Shown piece by piece: positions 51,513-61,941 of a stretch of DNA of 64,000 nucleotides. The DNA comes from Mesorhabditis belari. Lineage: Eukaryota > Nematoda > Chromadorea > Rhabditida > Rhabditidae. The stretch lies in the NCBI GenBank assembly GCA_958450365.1, contig CAUEEP010000925.1:806001-870000 (forward strand). Reading direction: 5' to 3'. The translations under genes were made by a program, and so were the position numbers. The notes under the pieces are model-generated. The model had not been told where the DNA came from. It did not search any database and saw only the letters and a list, made by a program, of their open reading frames with translations. The stretch's first letter is position 1, and each line of letters opens with the position of its first letter.

Positions 51513-52720
51513 ATTAGGTTGATAACTTTCAAATTTCCGTTTTAACTAACAACTTGTTATGCAAAATAGAAGACTTTAATCTAAAAGATATTGACCATTT
51601 TTATCAATGACTTCTTCCCATCTTTCGGCGCCAGTTCCGGATCCCATTCTCGAAAAACTGAGGAGTTTTGGAGGTGAAGTATGTGTTGAGAGTTTTTATG
51701 AACTGAGCCTGATCATCGAACTTTTCTCCCTGCCAAAAACGTTTCAACGATCGAAACAAAAAAGAATCTGATGATGCTAGGTGGCTGACGGTGCATGGGA
51801 CAACAATTTCCAGTCAAGCACTTCCAGCCAAGCTCTTCCAGTCAAGCTCTTCCAGCCAAGCTCTTCCAGCCAAGCTCTTCCAGCCAAGCTCTTCCAGCTA
51901 AGCTCTTTTTTGTAAGTGGCTTTTGCCGTGTGTGGTTTTGCTTCCGAATCCGAGCCTTGAAGGTTTGAGCCCGAATTTCTTCAAAGCTTCGTTAACTCGA
52001 AGCAATTGTTTTGAATAAAGTTCGGCATCAACGGTTTGTCCAGGTTTTAGCATTTCGTAGTGCACCAAACCTTTTGCATTCCACCAATAACAGAGCATTT
52101 TTCCATGAGCATCTGGTTTGGGAGTGGTTTTCGGCTGTTGATTTGGCGACAGCCACTGGGTTTTTTTCGTTTATAATCCTTATAATAAAGCCACATTCCA
52201 TCAGAAGTCAAGATTCTATTAAAGAAATCCTTCACCTTAGAGCTTAAAGTAAGAATGAGTTCACACTTACAAGAGCCATTTTGTTGCTTTGAGATAGTTT
52301 ATGTGGAACCCATTTTTCCGCCCAATTTTCTTTCCCTTTCCTTTCCAAGTTGATGCAAATAGTTTTCAATTGCAGTCTGGGAAACATCATATAATTCCGC
52401 TAATTCTCGGGTTAAGTGTTCGGTCATTCTCATCATTTTCACCAACAAATCCTTGTTTAACACTTCTTGAGGATGCCTTGAGGAGACATTGATTGCCGTC
52501 TCACCCTGTAGACATTCATTGCTGCTTGGGAAACGTTGAAACCATGTACGGCATTGCCTATCGCTAATATTTTCTTCTCCAAAAATAGAAATAATGTTCG
52601 ATGCGATTCAGCCGCAGATTTTCCTTGTTTAAAATCGTAAAGCAATGCAGCTCAAATCAAAAATGTTTGGTCTTTCTTTTAAGTATCGTAAAAAGAATGA
52701 TGAGATTTCGAAAAGAAAAG
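51513..52720 (-). pseudogene. mariner transposase pseudogene, interrupted by a 14-bp repeat
   Basis: On the minus strand, across several frames: YDFKQGKSAAES near 52640, RTWFQRFPS.. near 52530, FFNRILTSDGMWLYY and RKKPSG near 52190, LCYWWNAKGLVHYEMLKPGQ near 52090, LYSKQLLRVNEALKKF near 51980, then RSLKRFWQGEKFDDQAQFI near 51740 and PQFFENGIRNWRRKMG near 51630. These follow the mariner order and cover most of the roughly 350-residue enzyme. Frameshifts and stops are frequent. At 51803-51905 tandem CAAGCTCTTCCAGC units occupy the place of the catalytic-core segment between DD and the last D. The terminal sequence TTAGGTTGATAACTTTCAAA at about 51512 resembles a mariner end. Confidence 0.78.
51803..51905 (+). 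repeat. 14-bp repeat (CAAGCTCTTCCAGC) inside mariner
   Basis: About seven units of CAAGCTCTTCCAGC/GTC, the same unit as 51373-51440. Confidence 0.85.
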
Positions 52721-52794
52721 ATTTACGTAAAAATATTGTAATTTATTTTTATGCAAAATGCTGGAGGAAAGCTATACAAGCACTCGACCACACG

Positions 52795-53420
52795 CCACCT
52801 CGGCTTAAAAGCAGAGGCTCAAAACGCCAGTTTGGCGGTGATTACGTGCCATTCCACAGCTAATTTTTTCATCATTGGAATCAGCGTAAAATTCTGCGTC
52901 GAATCGTCTATATATCATCGAAAAAGGCCATAGGACCCAATCATCCTTTCCTTGTTAGTAATAGTAAGCCACTATAAGCTACTATAAGCCCTAAAAAACC
53001 ACTATAAGCTACTATAAGCCTATAGCCTAATAGTAAAAGCAAAGTAGCTAATAGTAAAGTTACTCAACCTAATAGTAAGCCGATAGGAAAAGCTGGATAA
53101 CTACATTAGTCATATACTGTTTTGGCTAATGTTTAGCTCATAGAATTTGATTGGATTCTGGGATCTGGGTTGATCAAGTTATGCTAGTGTTTTGTTAAGT
53201 CACGTCAACTATTCTAAAGTAGATATCTTTTCATTCTTTAGCTTCGAAGCTTTAAAGTTCAGCTTTGAATCCTTAAAGCTCAGCTTTGAATCTTTAGATA
53301 ACGCTGGCCACTTTTGTGAATACATTTTTATGAGAACTGATTGAAGGTGGACCTTTTTGTGAAGCTCACAATCTTTCCTTCTAACCATCAATCCACCTGC
53401 TTACATTCATTTTCCCCATT
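52795..53420 (+). repeat. Duplicated block, copy 1
   Basis: Starts CGGCTTAAAAGCAGAGGCTC, passes GCGGTGATTACGTGCCATTC, CCATAGGACCCAATCATCC, ACTATAAGCTACTATAAGCC repeats, ATTTGATTGGATTCTGGG, CGCTGGCCACTTTTGTGAAT, and ends near CATTCCCCATTCTCAAATC. It is nearly the same as 56010-56810. Confidence 0.85.
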
Positions 53421-53700
53421 CCCCATTCTCAAATCAAATTGCAACTTTCTCAAGAGTTATGAACGAAAAGAGTGACTAAGCGGGTACACTGATTTCTTTC
53501 TTTTATAAAAGTGCTATCCTTTCATAGCCAAGAGCAATGTTCACTTGTAAATGCGTTTAGTGGTTTGATTTGTGGTATTGCTCTATTTTTACAATAAAAC
53601 ATCAAACTTTTATCTTGCTAATGTCAAGTATTTTTATAGAATAAACTTTAGCAAAGCATTCAGACCGCCAAAAATGCTTTGGCTTTCATCCGCTTTCAAT
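53420..53700. other. No gene seen
   Basis: Short AT-rich spacer. Its end (ATTCAGACCGCCAAAAATGC..) is repeated at 54280, where the second repeat array starts. Confidence 0.4.
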
Positions 53701-53704
53701 TCAA

Positions 53705-53990
53705 ACGGTTCTAAACTGTTTCAAACCTGTTCCAAACGGTTCTAAACGGTTCTAAACGGTTCTAAACTGTTTCAAACTGTTCAAACCTGGTCTAAACTGT
53801 TCCAAACTGTTTCAAACCTGGTCTAAACTGTTCCAAATTGTTTAAAACTGTTTCAAACTGTTCAAAACTGTCCCAAACGGTTCCAAACCGTTCAAACCTG
53901 TTCCAAACTATCCCAAACTGTTTCAAACTGCTCAAAACTGTTTCAAACCTGTTCCGAACGGCTCCAAACGGTTCCAAACTGTTTCAAACA
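53705..53990 (+). repeat. TTCAAAC(TG) degenerate tandem array, block 1
   Basis: Units of about 10-11 bp (GGTTCTAAAC, TGTTTCAAAC, TGTTCCAAAC) in irregular order. Confidence 0.85.
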
Positions 53991-54319
53991 ATCCCAAGTC
54001 AGACCAAGAAAAACTAGGACTAGCCAGGTCTAGAACAAAGCCCAAAATATTTTAAACCAAGGCTAGTTGAACCAGTGACCAGTACAAAGCCGTAACTGGA
54101 TCAGGTCTAGACCAGGTAGGCCTAGGATTAGAGTAGACCATTCAATCAATCAGACTTTGAATCATGCTAAACCAGATCTATCATGCCTACTGGTTTGACA
54201 CTGATCTGGCCAACTGACTCAAGAATACTGAATAAAGTTGGTTTATACTATTTCCCCTCCAAACTTTTATCCGAGCGGAGATTCAGACCGCCAAAAATGC
54301 TTTGGCTTTAATCCGCTTT

Positions 54320-54925
54320 CAATTCAAACGGTTCCAAATTATTCAAAACTGTTTCAAATCGGTTCGAAACTGTTTCAAACCTGGTCTAAACTGTTCCAAA
54401 CTCTTTCAAACCTAGTCTAAACTGTTCCAAACTCTTTCAAACCTAGTCTAAACTGTTCCAAACTCTTTCAAACCTAGTCTAAACTGTTCCAAACTCTTTC
54501 AAACCTGGTCTAAACTGTTCCAAACTCTTTCAAACCTGGTCTAAACTGTTCCAAACTCTTTCAAACCTGGTCTAAACTGTTCCAAACTCTTTCAAACCTG
54601 GTCTAAACTGTTCCAAACTCTTTCAAACCTGGTCTAAACTGTTCCAAATGGTTCCAAACTGTTTCAAACTGTTTCAAACCTGGTCTAAACTGTTCCAAAT
54701 GGTTCCAAACCTGGTCTAAACTGTTTCAAACCTGGTCTAAACTGTTCCAAATTGTTTAAAACTGTTTCAAACTGTTTCAAACTGTTCCAAACTGTTTCAA
54801 ACTGTTCCAAACTGTTTCAAACTGTTTCAAACTGTTCCAAACTGTTTCAAACTGTTCCAAACTGTTTCAAACCGTTTCAAACTGTTCCAAACTGTTCCAA
54901 ACTGTTTCAAACTGTTTCAAACCTT
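54320..54925 (+). repeat. 31-bp higher-order array of TTCAAAC units, block 2
   Basis: The middle part is about nine copies of a 31-bp unit, AAACTCTTTCAAACCTGGTC followed by TAAACTGTTCC. The outer parts are simple 10-bp TGTTTCAAAC/TGTTCCAAAC units. The left flank repeats the left flank of block 1. Confidence 0.9.
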
Positions 54926-54929
54926 AATT

Positions 54930-55620
54930 GACTGTAATATCTGCTCAAAAATCGATAAACTTTTCCCCAAATTCATTTGCAATTTGACTAATTTACTTGA
55001 AAACAATAATTTGATTCAACTTGCAAGCAGTGTTTTTCTTTTAATGAATGAAAAAAGCAAAAAAGGCAAAAAAGACTCGAAATTCTGGCAAGAAACACTG
55101 AAATAGAGCAAACAACGTTCAAGATATTCAGCTAATGGGCTAAATGCCCTACAACGAAAATATCTGTTCAAAAATCGACAAACATTTCCCATAAAAAGCA
55201 ATACAAAAGGATTTTTTTGATTCCGAAATTTAAATTTCTTTTCGAATAGTAAAATCGATGCTTAAAGAGAAGGCTAAAGGCTTAACAATCTCAAATTTAT
55301 CCATTTTTATCCAACTTTCACCCCATTCGTCACACAGATCATTTCAAACATGAAGAAACATCTGAAAAACATAACAAATATGAAATCCATGCTCGATTCC
55401 TTTTCAAACAGATCTCCAATAGCTTTTACGCAGGCGTCCAAACGTCGTAGAAAAGCGTCGATCGTGGCGAGAAGGTATAGGAGATCCAGCTCTTCCCAAG
55501 TCTTTTCGAGCGCTTTTTTCAAACTATCAACAGTTTTGTGTGGTTGATAGCGTCAACTGATAGCATTTATGATTTATTTTTCTTGTAGGCCTTTAACTTG
55601 AGCTTGTTTTGGATGATTCT
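54930..55620. other. No gene supported
   Basis: A minus-strand frame (about 55340-55545) reads LKKALEKTWEELDLLYLLAT.. and LRRLDACVKAIGDLFEKESS, helical and protein-like. Part of it (55345-55395) is repeated at 56945-57000. No start context, splice signals or family were identified, so I list it as a possible coding remnant only. Confidence 0.3.
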
Positions 55621-55622
55621 TC

Positions 55623-55822
55623 TAAGGGATGTTCGCTCTGTATCCCCATTCTTTTGTGACATTTTCCACACCGATTAGTTTGACGTTTTCAACAGGCGAT
55701 TCCTCACTTTTCTTTTGAACATTTGCTGAAGTTGTTACCGTTCGCTTTCTTCCATTTCGCTTTCGCATTTGCGCGTGAGTGCGCATTGTAACGGTAATTT
55801 TGGCCCACCCTGTATAGACCAT
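55623..55822 (-). mobile_element. Possible Tc1/mariner-type element end
   Basis: On the minus strand TACAGGGTGGGCCAAAATTA at about 55815 resembles the terminal repeat class CAGGGTG-CC-AAAA also seen at 6027. The frame that follows is short and basic. No matching inverted end was found, so boundaries are unknown. Confidence 0.3.
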
Positions 55823-55924
55823 TGGACGCAGAATTGTACGCTGATTTCAATGCTGTAAAAACTAGCTGCAGAATGGCGCTTAATCACTACTAAATTGGCA
55901 TAAAGACTTTGAGAAGAGAGACAA

Positions 55925-55995
55925 GGGTTGGGTTCGAACTCTGGCTCCCCAGCTTGCTGTAGAAGCACTCGCTCACTCAGCCACCGAGGAGCGGC
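55925..55995 (-). pseudogene. tRNA-like sequence
   Basis: On the minus strand GCTCCTCGGTGGCTGAGTGA..GCGAGTGC (A-box-like) is followed by GCCAGAGTTCGAACCC (B box). The anticodon arm CTTCTACAGCAAG is imperfect and the 3' acceptor strand does not pair. It adjoins the start of duplicated block copy 2. Confidence 0.5.
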
Positions 55996-56009
55996 TTGTG
56001 TTGAAAAAA

Positions 56010-56810
56010 TCGGCTTAAAAGCAGAGGCTCAAAACACCAGTTTGGCGGTGATTACGTGCCATTCCACAGCTAATTTTTTCATCATTGGAATCAGCGCAAA
56101 ATTCTGCATCGAATCGTCTATATTTCATTGGAAAAGGCCATAGGACCCAATCATCCTTCCCTTGTTAGTAATAGTAAGTCACTATAAGCTACTATAGGCC
56201 CTATAAAACGACTTTCAGAAGATCTAGAGTATTAGATCTTTCAGAGTACTAGATTGATCGTTAGATCTAGATCGAATCAAAACCAGGTAGCGGTCATCGA
56301 CCGGCTTCTGGGCTTCTGGGCAAAAAATAGCCCTGAATTTCCAGTTGCAATTAAATTAATTTATAAAACCACTATAAGCTACTATAAGCCTATAGCCTAC
56401 TAGTAAAAGCAAAGTAGCTAATAGTAAAGTTACTCAACCTAATAGTAAGCCGATAGGAAAAGCTGGATAACTACATTACTGCTTTGGCTAATGTTTAGCT
56501 CATAGAATTTGATTGGATTCTGGGAGCTGAGTTGATCAAGTTATGCTAGTGTTTTGTTAAGTCAAGTCAACTATTCTAAAGTAGATATCTTTTCATTCTT
56601 TAGCTTTAAAGCTTTAAAGCCCAGCTTTGAAGCTTTAAAGCCTAACCTTGAAGCTTTGAATCTTTAGATAACGCTGGCCACTTTTGTGAATACATTTTTA
56701 TGAGAACTCATTGAAGGTGGGCCTTTTTGTGAAGCTCACAATCTTTCCTTCTAACCATCAATCCACCTGCTTCCATTCATTTTGCCCATTCCCCATTCTC
56801 AAATCAAATT
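56010..56810 (+). repeat. Duplicated block, copy 2, with an insertion
   Basis: Matches 52795-53420, but about 140 bp (56215-56355) is inserted. The insert carries GATCTAGAGTATTAGATCTT..CCGGTCATCGACCGGC-type sequence, which is found in inverted orientation at 58910-59080 and again at 59985-60090. A third scrap of the block start (AAGCAGAGGCTCAAAGCGCC) lies at 56848. Confidence 0.8.
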
Positions 56811-56944
56811 TAAAGCTCAGCTTTGATTCTTTAGATAACGCTGGCCAAGCAGAGGCTCAAAGCGCCAGTTTGGCGGTGATTTCGTGCCATTCCACAGCTA
56901 ATTTTCAGCTAATCTTTCATCATTAGAATAAGCGTAAAATTAAG

Positions 56945-57520
56945 ATCGTTTCACATATTAAGAAACATCCGAAAAACATAACAAACATGACATCCATGCT
57001 CGATTTTAAAGCTTTAAACTTTAAATCTTTAAAACTTCATTCACTTTCTTTTTTGATCGTTTTCTAAACCGGTTTCCAAGCATTTCACTCATTTTTCTTT
57101 TCTTCCTAATCTCGTAAAACCATCAGGAATCTTATTTTCATCTTTTTCTGTTTGTTTTTTATTTTATTTTCGCAAAAATCTTCAAAATCTCAAGAGCAAA
57201 ATGAAAGTTTTTAAGAAAAAAATCTCGAGAAACAGGTGAAATTAATGGGGAAAAGAAATTGGGTGGAAAATCCTTTCACAAATTTTCGAGGAAACGAGGA
57301 AACTTTAGAGGAAACTTTTTTTTGAAAAAGAAATTGATTGTTTCAAGAGTTTTCTTGCAGATTTTGCCAATATTTCTCAATTTTATGTGTTTTTTTGGAT
57401 TATTTACCTGTTCTTTTTGTTTTTCGTTCTTTTTGTTTATTCGTTCGTTCGATTTTTGCTAGCACACCTTTTCTGGTCAGCATCAGCATCAGCATAAGCA
57501 GAAATCAGCAGATTCACCCT
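56945..57520. other. No gene seen
   Basis: AT-rich, with TTTAAAGCTTTAAAC-type short palindromes near 57005-57030. The open frames at 57259-57526 are T-rich and hydrophobic by composition, without family motifs. Confidence 0.35.
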
Positions 57521-57527
57521 TGCTGAA

Positions 57528-57664
57528 GAAAATAGAGATTTTGAGGCATCAGAAAGGGTGCTTTAGATCAATTTTTTTGACTCGAGATTGATAGAAACGA
57601 AAATAGAGATTTTGAGGCATTAGAAAGGGTGCTTTAGATCAATTTTTTTGACTCGAGATTGATT
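57528..57664 (+). repeat. 70-bp tandem duplication
   Basis: AAAATAGAGATTTTGAGGCA..TCAGAAAGGGTGCTTTAGAT..GACTCGAGATTGAT occurs twice in direct succession with one difference (CATCAG/CATTAG). Confidence 0.9.
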
Positions 57665-57669
57665 AGAAT

Positions 57670-58980
57670 CAACTTTGCAAGTTCTGCGCTTTTTCCCGCT
57701 CAATATTTCAAATTTTCCATTTTTCAATAGATTTTTGAGCTATCTGGAACGCACCCAAGGCAAGACAGAAGACAGTTTTGCAGATTGTTCTTATTTGTTT
57801 TGTTTCTGTAATGGAGTTGGAGCTGATTTCGAATTCGTTCAAAATAGATAGATAGAATAGATATCTAATAGATCCGGCAAAAATCTTTCGTAGTGAATCA
57901 ATTTTTGCTCGATCTGGAAGGCATTTGATTGGATTTTGGTGAAAAAATTGATGTATGAACCGTTTTTAATCTAGCCTAACAAAATTATGCAAATTTGGGA
58001 TTCCGGTGCGTTGAAAGCACAAAAATAGCTTTAGCAATGAATTGATTAGCAATGAATTGATCCAGAGTTGAAAGTATGACATGAAAAACAAAGTCCTAGT
58101 CCTAGTCCAGCCCTAGTCCAGCAGTTTGCCCTCACTTTTCATGTTCTTTGGCCTTGTTTCATGTTCTTTTCATGTTTTTTGACCTTGTTTCATGTTCTTT
58201 AATACTCTTTCATATCCTTTTCATCTCCCTTTCATCTTCTCTTCTCAAAAATTGTTTTGATTCGCTTGTTTTTCGTTCGAAAAAGAGAATTCTCTGAGTG
58301 TGTTGATGGATGAATTGAGGAGGAGAGGACGGGTGCCGATTCCCATTCATTCGCCCCTCTCCATTCCACATTTGAGAAAAACGGGGGGAAAGGGGAAGGG
58401 GAAAGATGAAAGAGAAAGACGGGGAGATGCCTCTAGGTCTCTTTGCTCATTCTTGCGGCCCTCCCCCCAGGGTTGGGGGATGGAGGGGTCCCTCACGCTC
58501 CACCCTCACCCGCCTCACCCCCCTCAGCCCCCACTCATCCCCCCCCCCTCACCCTCCAGGGTTGGGCTGGAGGGGTCCCCCCTCACACCCCGATCGATGT
58601 CCTTCTCATAACTCCACCCCTCTCCCCACCTTCCATCTTTCCCCATTCCACACATGCAAAAATGGAATAACTCTTGAAAGAGAGCATTAAAGTGACAAGA
58701 AATAACCCCTCCTTAAATTTTAACCTCAAACTCTTTCGATAATGCGCCTAGACAAAATGGCCTACCGTAAATACTGTAATAGTAGTAATAGTGCACCACC
58801 CCCCACGTACAGTCGCGTAGTCGCTAAAGTTTTTTTAGTATTTCATTTTTTTTCAAAGCGCCCGTACTTTCAAAAAATGCGTCTTTGGTATCAAAAAATT
58901 GCGGAAATTCAGGGCTATTTTTTGCCCAGAAGCCATGAAGCCGGTCGATGACCGCTACCTGGTTTTGATTCGATCTAGAT
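57670..58980. other. No gene; C-rich stretch at 58380-58640
   Basis: 58440-58600 is very C-rich (CCCCCC runs; GGTTGG..GGAGGGGTCCC occurs twice at 58480 and 58560), giving overlapping open frames in all three plus frames. These are composition effects, not genes. Confidence 0.45.
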
Positions 58981-60095
58981 CTAACGATCAATCTAGTACT
59001 CTGAAAGATCTAATACTCTAGATCTTCTGAAAGATCTAATACTCTAGATCTTCTGAAAGATCTGATACTCTAGATCTTTCATCTTATGGAGCTAGAACCA
59101 GAGAAATCTTGGAATCTTCGAAAAATCAATAAGCTAAGTGATGGTAATTTCCTGGATCAGAGCAGGCTCAGTTGAATTTGTTGATTTTTTTTGATTGTTT
59201 GAAATTGAAAGTTGAAAGACTAGAAAGTTGAAAATTGAATTAGAAACTCCTTTAAACCGATTAGAATGTAAAACGGAAAGCTACGTACTGTTCTTTATCA
59301 AAGATATGCATCACTGCTTTTAATTGCAACTGAAAACTGCTTTGATTGCAAAACTCAGAGCCAGATCAGTTTAAACGCCAAAAAAAGTGCGCTTTTGCTC
59401 AATCACAAAGCACATTTCTTTCCATTCCTTGATAAAAACCTTTGAATCACTCCAATTAACCTTTTCTCCCAATAAAACTGCTCAAAAAAAGAAAATGTTG
59501 CATTCTGAGCGCGCAAATTGGTTTCATTTGCCGATCCAAAATCATTTCTCTCCTTTAATCAGCTCAATTTTAAAGGAAACGACCACCCAAGACGAAAAAA
59601 ATCGAGACCACAGCGATTCATAATTACTCGGAATCACTTTAGACCATAAATACGATAATGTTCTAAAATCTCAATAATTTCTTCTGGAATCAACTTTTGT
59701 CGTCAACAATCAACATCGTCAACAATGCTGCTCATTTTCTAATCCCATTGATCCCATTTTCTAATCAACATCGTCTCCTGCTGCTCATTTTTTAATCCCA
59801 TTGATGCTCTCAACTTTTTTATGAAAGCTATCAAAGTTCGGAAAGCTATGAAAGCTATCAAAGCTATCAAAGTTCGGAGTTGCACTCGACTCGGTTCGCA
59901 AATCGTTTCACGCGTTCTCTGTCATCAAATATACCAAAATTTGTTTATTTTTCAAGATTTGCTTTAAGAATTTCCGAGATGACCAAGATTTTGACCGCTA
60001 CCTAGTTTTGATTCGATCTAGATCTAACGATCGATCTAGTACTCCGAAAGATCTAATACTCTAGATCATCTGAAAGATCTGGTACTTTATTTCTT
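58910..60095. repeat. GATCTAGA-rich repeat family (two copies here, one at 56.2 kb)
   Basis: The sequence CCGCTACCTGGTTTTGATTC..GATCTAGATCTAACGATC, followed by CTCTGAAAGATCTAATACTC repeats, occurs at 58952-59080 and 59990-60085, and inverted at 56218-56310. The intervening DNA has no supported gene. Confidence 0.7.
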
Positions 60096-60185
60096 TTACT
60101 TTTGACCAAAATTACAAAGAACAGATGCTGGATTCGTTCAAAAAGCAAAATTTCGATAAATCGATCCAACACTAACACTTCGATT

Positions 60186-60415
60186 CACTAAACTTGTTGC
60201 AAACCTGTTGCAAACTTGTTACAGAACTTGTTACAGAACTTGTTGCAAACTTGTTGCAAACTGTTCCAAACTATTCCAAACTATTCCAAACTATTCCAAA
60301 CTGTTCCAAACTATTCCAAACTATTCCAAACTATTCCAAACTATTCCAAACTGTTCCAAACTGTTTCAAACTGTTCAAAACTGTTTCAAACTTGTTACAA
60401 ACTTGTTACAAAACT
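60186..60415 (+). repeat. 11-bp array (ACTATTCCAAA)
   Basis: First ACTTGTTGCAA / ACTTGTTACAGA units, then about nine ACTATTCCAAA/ACTGTTCCAAA units, then ACTGTTTCAAA units. The unit is related to the arrays at 53.7-54.9 kb. Confidence 0.88.
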
Positions 60416-60419
60416 CGCA

Positions 60420-61065
60420 AGGACAAGATTTGAGGCACTTGTCGATGTCCAGAGAACGCTATGACCTTGACTCAAAGTCTTAAAATCAAAAAACCCCTCA
60501 AAATTTATGTTTTCTTCACTTTTCCCAGATCCTATCTAGAAAATTAGACTGTAAAATTAGATGATTTATCTTTATTTTATTTCAAAATCAAAATTCTCGA
60601 AAGATTCTCTAGAGATTCCCCAATTATCAATTTTTGGTTTGCAAATTTTCAAATCTTTTGACTCACATCACTTTACTGATTTCATTTTTCTCTACAATAT
60701 TTTTGCCATTCATAAATCTCTTCAGTAATTTGTCCATTTTGCGTTTTTTTTCTGAGAAATGATCCCTCATTTACCCCCACGTCATTTCAAATTCCTTGTG
60801 ACAGTTTTCAGGGCCATTTCATCGTTCACTTCTTTGCGTAAACGATCACTTTTTACTGGCTTTTAGAAATGATTTTGAGTTTTAAAGGATCTTTAGCAAA
60901 TAAACACCAAATTTACATGGTTTCATGGTTTTCTGAGCTTTTAAATGTCAGTTATTCGTTTATTCATTGTCACTATTCTTACTGTAATATTGTAAACGAG
61001 AGAATCGCTTTACTAATGGTTGTTTTGAAGCCAACTTATCTAGGCCAAACCGGCTCTTTTTTTTG
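60420..61065. other. No gene seen
   Basis: AT-rich. A 73-codon frame at 60869-61090 has no family character. Confidence 0.4.
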
Positions 61066-61067
61066 CT

Positions 61068-61255
61068 TTGAATCTACCGGATTGACATGATCTATAGCTC
61101 AAAAAATAGAGAATCTCAAGAGCTTTCGAATCGACTACAAACCACTGTCACTTTCTTTAGCATCAATGTTTTGAGTGCGCTTTAGTCTATTGGAAAGCTC
61201 TTGAGATTCTCGATTTTTTTGAGCTATAGATCGTGTGAATCCGGTAGATTTGAAG
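61068..61255. repeat. Foldback of about 190 bp
   Basis: AATCTACCGGATTGACATGA..TCTATAGCTCAAAAAATAGA..GAATCTCAAGAGCTTTCGAA on the left is inverted on the right (GAAAGCTCTTGAGATTCTCG..GAGCTATAGATCGTGTGAAT..CCGGTAGATT). The right half plus TTTAGTTTACGTTTGTAGTT is found again at 49390-49500. Confidence 0.75.
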
Positions 61256-61319
61256 CAAGTTAAAAACGTTTTTAGTTTACGTTTGTACTTTACGTTTGTA
61301 GTTTACTCTTGTAGTTTAT

Positions 61320-61860
61320 AGTGCGTATGTCTACAAGGCTATAAGGCTGTCTGTGTAGGCTACAAGGCTGTCTGCGTAAGCTACAAGGCTGTCTACAAGG
61401 CTACAAGCCCTAGAGGGTTTCCCTGGGAACATCCCTAGCCTAAATATCAGCCTAAAGTTCCGAAAACTCGGCGCTCCTCAAAGTAATCAATCAATCAATC
61501 AATCAATCACTACGTGAACCTGTTTCTTTTGTACTTTTGCTCTCAAAGCGGAGCATAGACTTTTTAGAGTACTCATTTCTTCATAATAACATCTAGTTGT
61601 AACTTAGAATCCAGAAATTAATTTAGAATCTCAGACCGAAAGTCTTAGTTGAACTTAGAAAGTTCAATGGATGAATTGTGGAAACTCAAGTTTACATGGA
61701 GCAGCTTTCAGTTGCAATTAAAAGCAGTGATAGAAATCTGGAAACCCAGCAAAAAACAGCGAAAAATGCTCACTAACGTTCGCCTTTTTCCACGGGGGAT
61801 AGAGTGTGTTCCCATCGAATAATGCCTTTTCTAAAATCCACCTATTTGAAAAAACTATCG
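61320..61860. other. No gene; short repeats
   Basis: Contains GGCTACAAGGCTGTCTGCGT-type repeats (61335-61405), an (AATC)n tract (61488-61507) and unique AT-rich DNA. Confidence 0.4.
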
Positions 61861-61861
61861 T

Positions 61862-61941
61862 AGAAACTATATAAACTATATAAACTATATAAACTATATA
61901 AACTATATAAACTATATAAACTATATAAACTATATAAACTA
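61862..61941 (+). repeat. 10-bp tandem repeat (CTATATAAAC)
   Basis: About eight units directly abutting the palindromic element that follows. The repeat resumes on its far side (62620-62630), so the element inserted into the array. Confidence 0.9.

Noticed and set aside
58300..58690. Overlapping proline/histidine-rich frames
   Set aside because: C-rich low-complexity DNA; three frames are open together.
60194..60483. Frames rich in KLFQTIPNYS
   Set aside because: Translation of the 11-bp ACTATTCCAAA array.
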